Shown: in pieces, positions 43,099 through 53,107 of the stretch | How the letters are laid out: every line of letters begins with the position of its first letter | How positions within the stretch are numbered: position 1 is the first letter of the stretch | DNA from: Burkholderiales bacterium 39-55-53 | GTDB taxonomy: Bacteria; Pseudomonadota; Gammaproteobacteria; Burkholderiales; Burkholderiaceae_C | Reading direction: 5' to 3' | Assembly: GCA_002282445.1 (NCBI GenBank) | Contig: NCJK01000002.1 | Location: 1 to 64,000, forward strand | Length of the DNA stretch: 64,000 nucleotides | Made by a program: the position numbers and the translations under genes | The notes under the pieces: model-generated | The model's database searches: none | Seen by the model: the letters and a program-made list of their open reading frames with translations, nothing else | What the model was told of the DNA's origin: nothing

Positions 43099-44895
43099 AT
43101 GACCACCACAGCACCATCCACACCGTCAGACTCCTTGTTTCTAAGGCTCAAACGTGTGGCTCCCTGGTTCTCGGGCCACCCCGGTGCGTTGGCCTTGGGC
43201 ATTGTGGGCATTTTTGTCGGCGCCGCGACTGAACCCGCCATCCCCGCCATGATGAAACCGTTGCTCGACAGCGGCTTTGACCGTGGCACGCTTGATTTGT
43301 GGATGATTCCTGTGGTCTTGCTGCTGTTGTTTGGAATTCGTGGGTTTGCTGGTTTTATAGCCGCCTATTGCTTGGCCCGTGTGACCAACTACTCTATGGA
43401 GCGACTGCGCCAACGCTTGTTTGAAAAGCTCTTACGCGCCAACCCTCAGTTATTTACCGACAAACACACCAGTGGCCTCACCAACACCATGGTGTATGAA
43501 GTCAACAATGGCTCTAGCTTGCTGGTCTCAACCATGCTGGCTTTTGCCAAAGACTTAGTCACCCTTCTCGCCTTACTTGGCTATCTGCTGGTGCTGAATT
43601 GGAAACTCACACTCATCGTGTTTGCCATCTTCCCGCCCATCGCATGGGTGGTGAAAAATCTCTCGCGCCGACTCGATAACGTGACCCGTGCCAGCCAAGA
43701 TGCCACCGATGAGTTGGCCTATGTGGTAGAAGAAAACGTACTGGCCTACCGCATGGTCCGCTTGCACAACGCACAAGCAAGCCAAACCGATAAATTCGCA
43801 GGCTCAAACCAAAAACTACGCCAACTGGCCCTCAAAGCGGTCATTGCCAACTCGGTGATGACGCCTCTCATCCAGATGCTGGCAGCTTTGGCATTGTCAG
43901 CGGTCATCATGGTGGCGCTCTACCAAAGCACAGGTGATAACGTCAGTCAAACCGTAACTGTAGGCAGCTTCGCCGCTTTCATCACAGGCATGCTGATGCT
44001 GATTTCACCCATCAAGCACTTATCTGAAGTGGCGGGCACGTTGACGCGCGGCGTCACCTCACTTGAACGCGGGCTCAACTTGCTCGACCTTGCTCCTGAC
44101 GAAACCCAAGGCACACACACCAGCGAACAAGCCAAAGGCGAAATTTGCTTTGACTGTGTCGGGTTGCAATACCCCTCGGCCACCAGCCCCGCCCTGAACG
44201 GCTTGAGCTTGACCATCCAACCTGGCCAAACTGTTGCATTAGTTGGGCCTTCGGGTTCAGGCAAAACCACACTTGCCAACTTACTGCCACGCTTCCTCGA
44301 CCCCACATCAGGCCAAGTCAAATTAGACGGTGTGCCACTCAAAGACTGGTCTTTGGCCAGCTTGCGCAGCCAAGTGGCCTATGTGAGCCAAGACGTGGTC
44401 ATGTTCAACGACACCGTGGCTCAAAACATCGCCTTGGGCGAAGCTGTAGACAGCACCCGCGTTTGGGCAGCACTAGAAGCCGCCAACTTGGGCGACTTTG
44501 TGCGTGGATTGCCAGCCCAAGAAAACACGCTGGTAGGCCACAACGCCACCCAACTCTCTGGCGGCCAACGCCAACGCTTGGCCATCGCCCGCGCCATCTA
44601 CAAAGACGCGCCCATTCTTATCTTGGACGAAGCCACATCCGCCTTAGACACCACCTCTGAGCAGGCCGTCAAAGACGCATTGCATGTGTTGATGCAAGGC
44701 CGCACCTCGCTGGTCATCGCGCACCGTTTGTCCACCATCGAGCACGCAGACCTGATCGTGGTCATGCAAGCAGGCAGCATTGTGGAGACCGGCACACACA
44801 GCCAACTCATGGCCCAAAACGGAGCTTATGCGGCGCTTTACCAGGTTGCAGCACAAAGCACAGACAACCATTTTTCTGACGCAACCAGCATCTGA
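43099..44895 (+). CDS. msbA: Lipid A export ABC transporter MsbA
   Basis: This 598-residue half-transporter has a six-helix ABC transmembrane domain (about 20-325) and a nucleotide-binding domain carrying Walker A GPSGSGKT, signature LSGGQRQRLAIARA, Walker B ILILDEATSALD and the switch His in VIAHRLST. It flips core-lipid A across the inner membrane. In this window it fits with lpxK and kdsB, which act in the same pathway about 18 kb away. The next gene starts seven bases after its stop. Confidence 0.94.
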   Translation: MTTTAPSTPSDSLFLRLKRVAPWFSGHPGALALGIVGIFVGAATEPAIPAMMKPLLDSGFDRGTLDLWMIPVVLLLLFGIRGFAGFIAAYCLARVTNYSMERLRQRLFEKLLRANPQLFTDKHTSGLTNTMVYEVNNGSSLLVSTMLAFAKDLVTLLALLGYLLVLNWKLTLIVFAIFPPIAWVVKNLSRRLDNVTRASQDATDELAYVVEENVLAYRMVRLHNAQASQTDKFAGSNQKLRQLALKAVIANSVMTPLIQMLAALALSAVIMVALYQSTGDNVSQTVTVGSFAAFITGMLMLISPIKHLSEVAGTLTRGVTSLERGLNLLDLAPDETQGTHTSEQAKGEICFDCVGLQYPSATSPALNGLSLTIQPGQTVALVGPSGSGKTTLANLLPRFLDPTSGQVKLDGVPLKDWSLASLRSQVAYVSQDVVMFNDTVAQNIALGEAVDSTRVWAALEAANLGDFVRGLPAQENTLVGHNATQLSGGQRQRLAIARAIYKDAPILILDEATSALDTTSEQAVKDALHVLMQGRTSLVIAHRLSTIEHADLIVVMQAGSIVETGTHSQLMAQNGAYAALYQVAAQSTDNHFSDATSI

Positions 44896-44902
44896 GCCCC
44901 CT

Positions 44903-45775
44903 ATGAGCCAAGCATCCATCAGCGGTTTCACCTTCATTCGCAACGGCGTAGAGCTGGGCTTCCCGTTTGAAGCCTCGATCCGTTCACTCCTACCCTTGGT
45001 CGATGAGTTTGTGGTGGTGGTCGGCAAGAGCAACGACGACACCTTGGCCCGCATTCACGCCATTGGGTCACCCAAAATTCGCGTGATCGAAACCATCTGG
45101 AACGAGCGCATGGCCGACCGTGGCTTTGTGTATGCCCAACAAAAAATGATGGCGCAATTTGCCTGCACAGGCGACTGGGCGTTTTACCTTGAGGGTGACG
45201 AGGTCGTCCACGAAGCCGAACTTGCCAACATCCGCGCCAGTGTGGACAAGCACCATAACAACCCCGCTGTCGAAGCCTTTGTGTTTGACTACTTCCACTT
45301 CTACGGCACGCCTGACTATGTGGCCAACAGCCCTGCTTGGTATCGCCGCGAGTGCCGCCTGATTCGTAACACCATCCGCTCGTATGCACCCGATGGCCAG
45401 TATTGGCTCATCACGGCTGACCACAAAAAAGGCCGTAACCCACAAGCCGCCTTGGCCAATGCACATATCTACCACTACGGCTGGGTTCGCAGCAACGAGG
45501 CGATGCAAAAGAAGCTTGACCAAGTGAGCAAGTTTTGGTCGCACGGCTCGCCCACCATTCGCTACAGTGAGTTTGATGCGCAGGTGTTGCAGCCATTCAC
45601 AGGCACGCACCCAGAGCTGGTGAAACCTTGGCTAGAAAGCTCGGCAGAAAAGAGCTTCACGATTGACCCGAACTACAAGCTGACCAAGCGTGAGAAGCGT
45701 CACCGTTGGTTAATGAAGCTTGAAAAGGCCTTTGGGCTGGACTTCAGCCGCAAGCACTTCAAACTCGTCGCGTGA
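44903..45775 (+). CDS. Small glycosyltransferase, probably for lipopolysaccharide core
   Basis: The 290-residue protein looks like a GT-A family 2-type transferase. It opens SGFTFIRNGVELGFPFEASI, typical of WaaE/KdtX-like enzymes. An acidic pair follows in YLEGDEVVHEAE, where DxD normally sits, then a C-terminal basic helix (KREKRHRWLMKLEK) suited to membrane contact. The start is the ATG at 44,903, seven bases past msbA; an earlier in-frame ATG inside msbA gives an implausible leader. Placement with msbA suggests it adds sugar to LPS core or another envelope glycan. Donor and acceptor are unknown. Confidence 0.8.
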   Translation: MSQASISGFTFIRNGVELGFPFEASIRSLLPLVDEFVVVVGKSNDDTLARIHAIGSPKIRVIETIWNERMADRGFVYAQQKMMAQFACTGDWAFYLEGDEVVHEAELANIRASVDKHHNNPAVEAFVFDYFHFYGTPDYVANSPAWYRRECRLIRNTIRSYAPDGQYWLITADHKKGRNPQAALANAHIYHYGWVRSNEAMQKKLDQVSKFWSHGSPTIRYSEFDAQVLQPFTGTHPELVKPWLESSAEKSFTIDPNYKLTKREKRHRWLMKLEKAFGLDFSRKHFKLVA

Positions 45776-45825
45776 GTCTTTGTTTTTGAGTCACTCCTCT
45801 CGCACGCCCACGTCACGGCCAGCAC

Positions 45826-46020
45826 CTGACACGGCTTAACGTCCCTGCGGGCCGTGATGGCGCCGTATCAGGCACTGACCGCGACGTGTGCTGAAGTTGA
45901 AGTTCGTATCGCGCTAGCTATCTAGCGATGCGCAGCAAGCCCAGAGCTTGGGGTGTTTGATTTGGCGCCATCACGGCCCGAAGGGACGTTAAGCCAAGTC
46001 AGACACCCCAAGCTCTGGGC
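45826..46020. repeat. Two interleaved long inverted repeats between convergent genes
   Basis: Arm A (45,826-45,864) pairs with A' (45,964-46,002) at 36 of 39 positions. Arm B (45,939-45,960) pairs with B' (45,999-46,020) at 21 of 22 positions. The order is A-B-A'-B', so the hairpins are mutually exclusive or pseudoknotted. A small hairpin (CGCTAG/CTAGCG) lies between A and B. The 275-bp gap holds no gene. A bidirectional terminator or a mobile repeat element are the simplest explanations. Confidence 0.85.
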
Positions 46021-46050
46021 GCTCTCAGCCAACGAAGTGAAGTTCAAATC

Positions 46051-47538
46051 TCAAAGCAACACAATGTCGTACTGCTCTTGCGACATCGCACCTTCTGCCT
46101 GCAAAGAAATAGGCTTACCAATGAAGTCGCTCAAGCCAGCCAAGTGCTGGCTTTCTTCATCTAACAAGATGTCAATCACATCGGGTGAAGCAATCACACG
46201 GAACTCGCGCGGATTGAACTGACGGGCCTCGCGCAAGATCTCGCGCAAGATGTCATACGTCACGGTGCGTGCAGTTTTCACGCTGCCTTTGCCGTCACAC
46301 ACAGGGCATGGCTCGCACAACATGTGGGCCAGTGATTCTCGGGTGCGCTTGCGCGTCATCTCTACTAAACCCAAGGCCGAATAGCCACTCACCATCGTTT
46401 TTACGCGGTCACGGGCGAGCTGCTTGCGGAACTCGGCCAACACCGCATCCCGGTGATCTTCGCGCGTCATGTCGATGAAGTCGGCAATCACGATGCCGCC
46501 TAAGTTGCGCAGGCGCAGTTGTCGTGCAATAGCGCCCGCAGCCTCTAGGTTGGTCTTGAAAATTGTTTCGTCAAAGTTGCGAGCGCCCACAAAGCCGCCC
46601 GTGTTCACGTCCACCGTAGTCAAGGCCTCGGTTTGATCCACGATGAGGTAGCCGCCAGACTTCAATTCCACACGACGGCCCAAAGCCTTACCCACTTCTT
46701 CATCAATGTTGAAGAGGTCAAAAATCGGGCGTTCGCCTTTGTACAGCTGCAGCTTGTCCACCGCGCTGGGCATGAACTCTTGGCCAAAGGTTTGCAGTTT
46801 CTTGAACTGCTCGGCCGAGTCAATGCGGATGGTTTGTGTGGTCTCGCTCACCAAGTCGCGCAGTACGCGCTGCAACAGGCTCAGGTCTTGGTGCAACAGG
46901 GATTTAGGGGGCAAGCGGGTCGAAGCTTCTTTGATGCGTGCCCATGTTTTGCGCAAATAAGCAATGTCTTCGCTCAGCTCAGCATCATTGGCGTCTTCGC
47001 CATTGGTGCGCAGAATAAAGCCACCGGTTTTGCCGTCTACTGCAGCAGCATCAGCCAAGCCTTGCAAGCGTGAGCGCAATGCCTCACGCTGCTCAAACGG
47101 GATTTTTTGCGACACGCCGATGTGTTGGTCTTGCGGCAAAAACACCAGCAAGCGACCCGCAATGCTGATTTGCGACGACAAACGTGCGCCTTTGGTCCCA
47201 ATCGGGTCTTTGATGACCTGCACCAACAGTGACTGGCCTTCAAACACTTGTTTTTCAATGGGTACAACCGGCGCTGGCTCGCCCTTGTCGTCGGCGTGGC
47301 GTGCGGCCACACTGCTCATCAAATCGGCCACATGCAAAAACGCAGCACGCTCTAGACCAATGTCGATGAACGCCGATTGCATGCCTGGCAACACGCGCGC
47401 CACCTTGCCCAAATACACATTGCCGACCAAGCCGCGTTCAAGCGAACGCTCAACATGCAGCTCTTGCACCGCACCTGTTTCCACAATGGCCACACGGGTT
47501 TCTTGCGGAGAGAAGTTGATCAGGATGTCTTGTTGCAT
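46051..47538 (-). CDS. rng: Ribonuclease G
   Basis: The 495-residue RNase E/G-family endonuclease starts at the ATG at 47,538 (MQQDILINFSPQE), 13 bp after maf; an upstream extension reads into maf and is not family-like. It has an S1-like domain (about 35-130), the catalytic DVNTGGFVG and ADFIDM aspartates at about 300-350, and a CPVCDGKG zinc-link motif near residue 410. RNase G matures the 16S rRNA 5' end and turns over some mRNAs. It lacks the long C-terminal scaffold of RNase E. It closes the yebC-to-rng cluster. Confidence 0.95.
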   Translation of the reverse strand: MQQDILINFSPQETRVAIVETGAVQELHVERSLERGLVGNVYLGKVARVLPGMQSAFIDIGLERAAFLHVADLMSSVAARHADDKGEPAPVVPIEKQVFEGQSLLVQVIKDPIGTKGARLSSQISIAGRLLVFLPQDQHIGVSQKIPFEQREALRSRLQGLADAAAVDGKTGGFILRTNGEDANDAELSEDIAYLRKTWARIKEASTRLPPKSLLHQDLSLLQRVLRDLVSETTQTIRIDSAEQFKKLQTFGQEFMPSAVDKLQLYKGERPIFDLFNIDEEVGKALGRRVELKSGGYLIVDQTEALTTVDVNTGGFVGARNFDETIFKTNLEAAGAIARQLRLRNLGGIVIADFIDMTREDHRDAVLAEFRKQLARDRVKTMVSGYSALGLVEMTRKRTRESLAHMLCEPCPVCDGKGSVKTARTVTYDILREILREARQFNPREFRVIASPDVIDILLDEESQHLAGLSDFIGKPISLQAEGAMSQEQYDIVLL

Positions 47539-47551
47539 GTGCAAATCCGGC

Positions 47552-48178
47552 TTAAACCTTGAATCCAAACTCGCGCAACAGCTGCGCGGTTTCAAACATC
47601 GGCAACCCCATGATGCCAGAGTAGCTGCCGCTGATGTGCTCGATGTACGCCGCTGCCCTACCCTGGACCGCATACGCACCGGCTTTGCCCATGGGCTCAC
47701 CGCTGGCTACGTAGTTTAGAATTTGTGTACGCGTCAACTGTGCAAAACGCACGTTGGAAACGCTCAGAGCTTGCTGAGTTTTGAGCGACTTGCCCGATTT
47801 AGACAGCGTGCCCATAGCGACCGAGGTCAACACGCGATGAGTTTGACCGCTCAATGCGCCAAGGATTTGGGCCGCATGCTTGGCGTCGTCGGGCTTGCCC
47901 AAAATGGTTTTACCCAAAGCCACGGTGGTATCGCTGCACAGCACAGGCGCAAACGGCAAGCCACGGCGCTTCATACGATTCAGTGCGGCTTCTAGCTTGA
48001 GCAAAGTCACACGCTGCACATAGGCGCGCGGGGCTTCGTTGGGCAGCACCACCTCTAGCGCTTCGGCGTCTTCATGCTCGTCAGCCAACAACAACTCGTA
48101 GCGAATGCCCAGCTGCTCTAACAGTTGGCGGCGGCGTGGGCTTTGCGAGGCGAGGTAAACGAATTTGGAGTCGGACAT
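47552..48178 (-). CDS. maf: Maf-family nucleoside triphosphate pyrophosphatase
   Basis: The 208-residue protein begins [17 protein letters not shown], the Maf signature, and has the catalytic acid segment CSDTTVALG near residue 82 and SVSNVRF later. YhdE-type Maf proteins hydrolyse dTTP, UTP and modified nucleotides to monophosphates and have been linked to septum control. Position between rlmH and rng is conserved in betaproteobacteria. It is spaced 53 bp from rlmH. Confidence 0.93.
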   Translation of the reverse strand: MSDSKFVYLASQSPRRRQLLEQLGIRYELLLADEHEDAEALEVVLPNEAPRAYVQRVTLLKLEAALNRMKRRGLPFAPVLCSDTTVALGKTILGKPDDAKHAAQILGALSGQTHRVLTSVAMGTLSKSGKSLKTQQALSVSNVRFAQLTRTQILNYVASGEPMGKAGAYAVQGRAAAYIEHISGSYSGIMGLPMFETAQLLREFGFKV

Positions 48179-48231
48179 AAAGGCTGGTTGAATCGGTGAG
48201 CTATGGCAGCGTATTTAATAGCGCAGTTGAC

Positions 48232-48699
48232 TCACTCGCGGTGATACGGATGGTTGGCATTGATCGACCACGCACGGTACAACTGCTCTACCAGCAGCAC
48301 GCGCACCATGGCATGCGGCAGAGTCAGGTCTGAAATACGAATACGCTCGTGCGCTTGTTTTTTGAACTCAGGGCACAAGCCGTCAGGCCCACCAATGACC
48401 AGCGCCACATCGTCCGCTTCAAGCTGCCAGTGTTTGAGCTTGGCGGCCAAGGCCACGGTGGTGAGGTTGGTACCGCGCTCGTCCAAAGCGACAATGCGGC
48501 AGCCGCGCGGAATGGCGGCTTCTATGCGCTCGCGCTCGGCGGCGTAAATGGTGTCTAGCGTTTTAGAGCTGCGCGGCTCGGTTTTGACGGCCTTGAGCTC
48601 GACCTTCAGCTCAGACGGAAACCGCTTGGCGTAATCGTCCCAAGCGATTTGCGCCCAGTCAGGCACACGTTGGCCGACTGCGACGACCCACAGCTTCAT
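48232..48699 (-). CDS. rlmH: 23S rRNA pseudouridine-1915 N3-methyltransferase RlmH
   Basis: At 155 residues it is the normal length for this SPOUT-family, knot-fold enzyme. It carries LDERG, the SAM-binding VIGGPDGL and the C-terminal [20 protein letters not shown] signature. It methylates Psi1915 in helix 69 of assembled 70S ribosomes. The start overlaps the rsfS stop by four bases (ATGA), coupling it to another ribosome factor. Confidence 0.97.
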   Translation of the reverse strand: MKLWVVAVGQRVPDWAQIAWDDYAKRFPSELKVELKAVKTEPRSSKTLDTIYAAERERIEAAIPRGCRIVALDERGTNLTTVALAAKLKHWQLEADDVALVIGGPDGLCPEFKKQAHERIRISDLTLPHAMVRVLLVEQLYRAWSINANHPYHRE

Positions 48700-49523
48700 G
48701 CTTTGCGGGCAGTGGTCTTTTTAGCGGCTGGGCGTTTGGCCGCAGTTTTTGCTGCAGGCTTACCAGCCGTGGTTGTCGCTGTGCGTGCAGCTGACTTGGA
48801 AGCGGACTTCGCACCCTTGAGTGCCACCTTGACGATAGGCAACTTGGCTGGTGCTGCAGCTGGCTTTTTGGCTGCTGCAGTTTTGGCCGGTGCGCTCTTG
48901 GCTGATGCTGATTTAGCAGCTGTCGTTTTAGCAGGTGCTGCTTTGACTGGGCCGCGTGTCGAAGTGCTGCGCGTGGCTGGCTTGGCTGCATCGCTGCGTG
49001 TGTAAGAGGTGCGTGAGCTCGAATCAGCGCGTGAACCGGAGGTTGCACGAGCAGCAGGCTTTTTGTCACCGGCAGCAGCTTTCTTGGCCGCTGGCTTTTT
49101 AGCAGCCGATTTCTTGGCCGGTGCAACTTCCGGCTCCGCCGCTTTGACAGGCTTTGGCGCACCGAACTTCAAACGCACGGGCTTCTCGCCCCAGATTTCT
49201 TCGAGGTTGTAGTAACCACGGATGGTGGGCTGCATGACGTGCACCACCACAGCACCGCAATCCACGATGATCCATTCGCCGTTGTCTTCGCCTTCGATGC
49301 GAGGCTTGCCAAAACCAGCTTCGCGCACTTTGTCGCGTACGCTGGAGGCCAGTGCCTTGGTTTGACGGTTGGATGTACCCGACGCCACGATGACTCGCTC
49401 AAACAGCGAGGACAAGTGCTCGGTGTCAAACACCACGAGGTCTTGGGCTTTGACGTCCTCCAACGCATCCACGACGGTGCGTTGCAATTTTTGGACATCT
49501 TTTTTGGCGGAGGTTTCGGTCAT
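48696..49523 (-). CDS. rsfS: Ribosome silencing factor RsfS with a long Lys/Ala-rich tail
   Basis: Residues 1-120 are a standard RsfS domain ([52 protein letters not shown]). RsfS binds ribosomal protein L14 and blocks subunit joining when nutrients are scarce. Residues 121-275 are a low-complexity tail rich in Lys, Ala, Pro, Ser and Thr with repeated AAKK/PAAK motifs, like histone H1 or AlgP-type bacterial tails. Typical RsfS proteins stop after about 105-120 residues. The reading frame is intact and overlaps rlmH at its end, so the tail is real coding sequence. It probably binds rRNA, DNA or polyphosphate (inference). Confidence 0.93.
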   Translation of the reverse strand: MTETSAKKDVQKLQRTVVDALEDVKAQDLVVFDTEHLSSLFERVIVASGTSNRQTKALASSVRDKVREAGFGKPRIEGEDNGEWIIVDCGAVVVHVMQPTIRGYYNLEEIWGEKPVRLKFGAPKPVKAAEPEVAPAKKSAAKKPAAKKAAAGDKKPAARATSGSRADSSSRTSYTRSDAAKPATRSTSTRGPVKAAPAKTTAAKSASAKSAPAKTAAAKKPAAAPAKLPIVKVALKGAKSASKSAARTATTTAGKPAAKTAAKRPAAKKTTARKA

Positions 49524-49528
49524 CTGAT

Positions 49529-50140
49529 TTATCGGTAAAGGCTGTGTTTTTCAATGTAGTGCTGCACAGCGGCAGGCAACCACGCGTGCATCTTGGTGTC
49601 TGCATGTGTGCCATGGGCAACGTGCGCACGAATCTCGGTGGCACTCACATTCAGGCTTGGCATGTCCAAGCGTTGTACGTCGGGGGATACCGCATTGTGC
49701 CACTGACTGGCCTTGCCGCCCTGCCCCTCGATGGGCCGATCTGCCACCACCACGGTAGCAAGGCCCAAAATCTCTTGCCAACGATGCCATGTTTTGAAGG
49801 CATTCGCTTGGTCTGCACCGATGAACAGGTACAAATCGGCCTCTGGTTGCTCAGCTTTGAGCTCATGCAGCGTGTCAAACGTGTAGGTCGCGCCTTCGCG
49901 GTCGATCTCACGCGGGTCTACCACGCATTGCGCCACATCGGCAAAAGCCAAACGCGTCATTGCCAGTCGGTGTGGCGATGGCGTGAGGGTGTGAGCCTTG
50001 TGCCATGCGTCCCCCGTGGGGATGATGCGCAGCTCGTTCAAATGGAACTGCTCGATCGCGTGCTTGGCCAGCGCAAGGTGCGCAATATGTGGCGGGTCAA
50101 ACGAACCACCAAAGATGCCTAGGCGCTTGGCGTGGTTCAT
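49529..50140 (-). CDS. nadD: Nicotinate-nucleotide adenylyltransferase
   Basis: The 203-residue protein has the nucleotidyltransferase signature GIFGGSFDPPHIAHL at the N-terminus and ends with LNVSATEIR, the ISSTxIR-type motif. It joins nicotinate mononucleotide and ATP to form deamido-NAD in NAD synthesis. It lies five bases upstream of rsfS, the widespread nadD-rsfS pairing, and 10 bases after hemF. Confidence 0.96.
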   Translation of the reverse strand: MNHAKRLGIFGGSFDPPHIAHLALAKHAIEQFHLNELRIIPTGDAWHKAHTLTPSPHRLAMTRLAFADVAQCVVDPREIDREGATYTFDTLHELKAEQPEADLYLFIGADQANAFKTWHRWQEILGLATVVVADRPIEGQGGKASQWHNAVSPDVQRLDMPSLNVSATEIRAHVAHGTHADTKMHAWLPAAVQHYIEKHSLYR

Positions 50141-50150
50141 TGAATGTTGT

Positions 50151-51101
50151 TCACTTCAGCCAATCACGCGGCACCAAAAAGTCATGCAACAAAGCATGCT
50201 CAGGTGTACCGGCTTCAGGCTGGTGCTGGTATGACCAGCTCACCAGTGGTGGCATGGACAGCAGAATTGACTCTGTGCGCCCACCCGACTGCAAGCCAAA
50301 GTGCGTGCCACGGTCCCACACAAGGTTGAACTCCACATAGCGGCCACGGCGGTACAGCTGATGGTCGCGCTCGCGCTCGCCATAAGGTGTGTTCACTCGG
50401 CGGTCCACGATGGGCAAATACGACTCTAGAAAGGCATCTCCCACGCTTTGCAGCATTTCAAAACTGCGCTCGAAGCCAAGTTCTGAAAAGTCGTCAAAGA
50501 AAATGCCGCCAATACCGCGCTGTTCGTTGCGGTGCTTGTTGCAGAAGTACTCGTCGCACCAAGTTTTAAAGCGTGGGTAAAGCTCGTCACCAAAGGGCTG
50601 CAACGCGTCATGGCACACCTGATGGAAATGCTTGGCGTCTTCGGCATAGCCATAGTAAGGCGTGAGGTCCATGCCGCCACCAAACCAAGCCACGGGTTTG
50701 CCGTTGGCAGGCGTGGCCACAATCATGCGCACGTTCATATGCACGGTGGGCACGTAGGGGTTGCGCGGGTGAAACACCAGCGACACGCCCATCGCTTCAA
50801 ACGGCGCGCCTGCCAACTCGGGGCGATGTTGCGTAGCCGACGGTGGCAGCTTGGGGCCGCGCACATGCGAAAAGCCGCAGCCCGCACGCTCAAACACAGG
50901 GCCGTTTTCTAAGATTTGCGTGATGCCGTTGCCCTGCAGCTGTTCGCCCGGGCCCTTCTCCCACTTGTCCACCAAAAACTTGGCTTGACCGTCTTTGGCT
51001 TCAATCGCACTGGTGATGCGGCTTTGCAGGCCAATGAGGTAGTCGCGTGCGGCGGCTACAACGTGTTCGTGGCTATGTTCGTGGGTAGTGGCGGTCATCA
51101 T
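50151..51101 (-). CDS. hemF: Oxygen-dependent coproporphyrinogen-III oxidase
   Basis: The 316-residue enzyme shows family blocks [44 protein letters not shown] and [20 protein letters not shown]. It performs the oxidative decarboxylation of coproporphyrinogen III to protoporphyrinogen IX, aerobically, in the cytoplasm. It sits between the acyltransferase gene (four-base gap) and nadD. Confidence 0.97.
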   Translation of the reverse strand: MMTATTHEHSHEHVVAAARDYLIGLQSRITSAIEAKDGQAKFLVDKWEKGPGEQLQGNGITQILENGPVFERAGCGFSHVRGPKLPPSATQHRPELAGAPFEAMGVSLVFHPRNPYVPTVHMNVRMIVATPANGKPVAWFGGGMDLTPYYGYAEDAKHFHQVCHDALQPFGDELYPRFKTWCDEYFCNKHRNEQRGIGGIFFDDFSELGFERSFEMLQSVGDAFLESYLPIVDRRVNTPYGERERDHQLYRRGRYVEFNLVWDRGTHFGLQSGGRTESILLSMPPLVSWSYQHQPEAGTPEHALLHDFLVPRDWLK

Positions 51102-51105
51102 TGGC

Positions 51106-51759
51106 TTAATTCAAAGGGGTAGAGCTGGGCGCTTGGGCCGGAGCCACGCGGGGGGGCAAAGGTCGGATTGGGGCTGCTTGGGTCACATGAAAGCCTTGCA
51201 CGCCCTCATACACCTTGGCCATGTGCGCGTAGTCGGCTTGCACATCGCCCGTCAAGCGCATGAAGTCATTGATTTTGGCTACTTTTTGACCGTAATCGAT
51301 GCGCAGCATCAGCAACGGTACATCAGCGCCCAAAGCCAGTTGGTAAAAGCCACTTCGCCAGCCGTCGGTCAGCTTGCGTGTGCCTTCGGGCGACAAACCA
51401 ATCCAAAGGATTTCATCGTTTTGCTTGTGACTTTTCAAAGAGTCCACCATCTCGCCCACCACGCCCTTGGGCGACGAGCGGTCAATTGGCACAGCGCCAA
51501 TGAAGCGAATCCAGCGACCAAATAGCGGAATGCTAAACAAACTGTGTTTGGCAAAGAACTGAATCGGCAAACCCAAGGCCCACTTAACCGGCATCATGGT
51601 GATGAAGTCCCAGTTGCTGGTGTGTGGATAGCCAATGAGCACGCCTTGTTTGGTGGGCAGCCCATCAAACTCGATCCTCCACCCCATCAGCTTGACCAAC
51701 CAAGCGGCCCACGCTTGAGGTTTGCATTGCACGGCCATGGGTTTGGTGAATTCGGTCAT
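51106..51759 (-). CDS. PlsC-type phospholipid/glycerol acyltransferase
   Basis: The 217-residue protein has the acyltransferase HX4D motif as PHTSNWD (about residues 45-51), a [10 protein letters not shown] and GAVPIDR segment, and GLSPEGTRK in place of the classic FPEGTR. These mark the lysophosphatidate-acyltransferase fold, probably attached to the inner face of the membrane. Substrate is uncertain: it may acylate lysophospholipid or another acceptor. The Pro/Ala-rich end ([12 protein letters not shown]) is atypical and looks disordered. It lies 55 bp after purD. Confidence 0.85.
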   Translation of the reverse strand: MTEFTKPMAVQCKPQAWAAWLVKLMGWRIEFDGLPTKQGVLIGYPHTSNWDFITMMPVKWALGLPIQFFAKHSLFSIPLFGRWIRFIGAVPIDRSSPKGVVGEMVDSLKSHKQNDEILWIGLSPEGTRKLTDGWRSGFYQLALGADVPLLMLRIDYGQKVAKINDFMRLTGDVQADYAHMAKVYEGVQGFHVTQAAPIRPLPPRVAPAQAPSSTPLN

Positions 51760-51814
51760 CTGTGTTTATGAGCAATCGGTTGAACGAGGATTGGCGTAGA
51801 CGTTATTGAAACGT

Positions 51815-53107
51815 TCAGCGCGAAATTGCGCGGTAGCCAATGTCGGTGCGGTACTGCACACCATCAAAGTGAATGCCCTTGATGGTGTCATAAGCCTGCT
51901 GCTGAGCCAGCTTCAAAGTGCCACCCAAAGCCGTCACGCACAACACACGGCCACCGCTGGTGACCACTTGGCCGTCAGCCATTTGCGTGCCGGCGTGGAA
52001 CACCACCACATCGTCGGTGTCTTGCGGCAAACCGGTGATGGCGTCGCCCTTGCGGGGGCTCATCGGGTAGCCATGCGCGGCCAACACCACACCAATGGCA
52101 GTGCGGCGGTCCCACTCCAGCTCAAAGTCGTCAAAGCGAGTCTCGGCGTTGGTGGCTGTGGCAGCCATCAGCACATCAACCAAATCGGTTTTCAGGCGCG
52201 CCATGATGGGCTGAGTTTCGGGGTCTCCCATGCGGCAGTTGAACTCAAGGGTTTTGACGTGGCCTTGTGGGTCAATCATCAAACCTGCGTACAAGAAGCC
52301 GGTGAACGGAATGCCGTCTTTTTCCATGCCCTTGATGGTGGGCAAAATGATTTCGCGCATGGCGCGGGCATGCACTTCGGGCGTAACCACGGGGGCTGGC
52401 GAATACGCGCCCATACCGCCGGTGTTAGGCCCAAGGTCTGCATCGAGCAATCGCTTGTGGTCTTGGCTGGTTGCTAAAGGTAAAACGGTTTTGCCATCGC
52501 ACATGACGATGAAGCTAGCCTCTTCGCCTTGCAAAAACTCTTCAATAACCACGCGCGCGCCACCTTCGTTGTGGCTCACACCCAGCTTGTTGTCGAGCAA
52601 CATGAAATCAATCGCTTCGTGGGCCTCGGCGGCGGTCATCGCCACCACCACACCCTTGCCTGCGGCCAAGCCATCAGCCTTCACCACAATAGGTGCGCCT
52701 TTGGCGTTGACGTAATCGTGCGCGGCTTGTGCATCAGTAAAGGTTTCGTACTCCGCCGTGGGGATGTTGTGGCGCTTCATGAACGCTTTGCTGAAAGCCT
52801 TCGAGCTTTCCAGCTGCGCCGCTGCCTTGGTGGGGCCAAAAATACGCATGCCGTGCGCCCGAAATTCGTCCACCACGCCTGCCGCCAATGGCGTTTCAGG
52901 CCCGACCACCGTCAGCTCAACGCCATTGCTTTGGGCAAACTCGCGCAGGGCTTTGACATCGGTGATATCGATGTTGTCCAAACGCTTGTCGCGTGCTGTG
53001 CCGCCGTTGCCGGGAGCCACAAACACTTTTTGCACCTTGTTGGATTGAGCAATCTTCCACGCCAAAGCGTGCTCGCGGCCACCGCCGCCAATAACTAATA
53101 CGTTCAT
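51815..53107 (-). CDS. purD: Phosphoribosylamine-glycine ligase
   Basis: This 430-residue ATP-grasp enzyme starts [18 protein letters not shown]. It contains [16 protein letters not shown], the nucleotide-binding [16 protein letters not shown], and CRMGDPETQ near the metal site. It makes glycinamide ribonucleotide in purine synthesis. Its ATG overlaps the yebC stop (ATGA), so the two are co-translated. Confidence 0.97.
   Translation of the reverse strand: MNVLVIGGGGREHALAWKIAQSNKVQKVFVAPGNGGTARDKRLDNIDITDVKALREFAQSNGVELTVVGPETPLAAGVVDEFRAHGMRIFGPTKAAAQLESSKAFSKAFMKRHNIPTAEYETFTDAQAAHDYVNAKGAPIVVKADGLAAGKGVVVAMTAAEAHEAIDFMLLDNKLGVSHNEGGARVVIEEFLQGEEASFIVMCDGKTVLPLATSQDHKRLLDADLGPNTGGMGAYSPAPVVTPEVHARAMREIILPTIKGMEKDGIPFTGFLYAGLMIDPQGHVKTLEFNCRMGDPETQPIMARLKTDLVDVLMAATATNAETRFDDFELEWDRRTAIGVVLAAHGYPMSPRKGDAITGLPQDTDDVVVFHAGTQMADGQVVTSGGRVLCVTALGGTLKLAQQQAYDTIKGIHFDGVQYRTDIGYRAISR

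Noticed and set aside
44780-44902. N-terminal extension of the glycosyltransferase inside msbA
   Set aside because: The extension is msbA sequence in the wrong frame; the ATG at 44,903 gives the expected SGFTFIRNG opening.
47539-47700. N-terminal extension of RNase G into maf
   Set aside because: The added residues are basic low-complexity translation of maf in another frame; the ATG at 47,538 gives the family N-terminus.
48649-49005. Ala-rich plus-strand frame opposite the rsfS tail
   Set aside because: It is the complement of Lys/Ala-rich codons; the minus-strand frame continues the RsfS domain and overlaps rlmH correctly.
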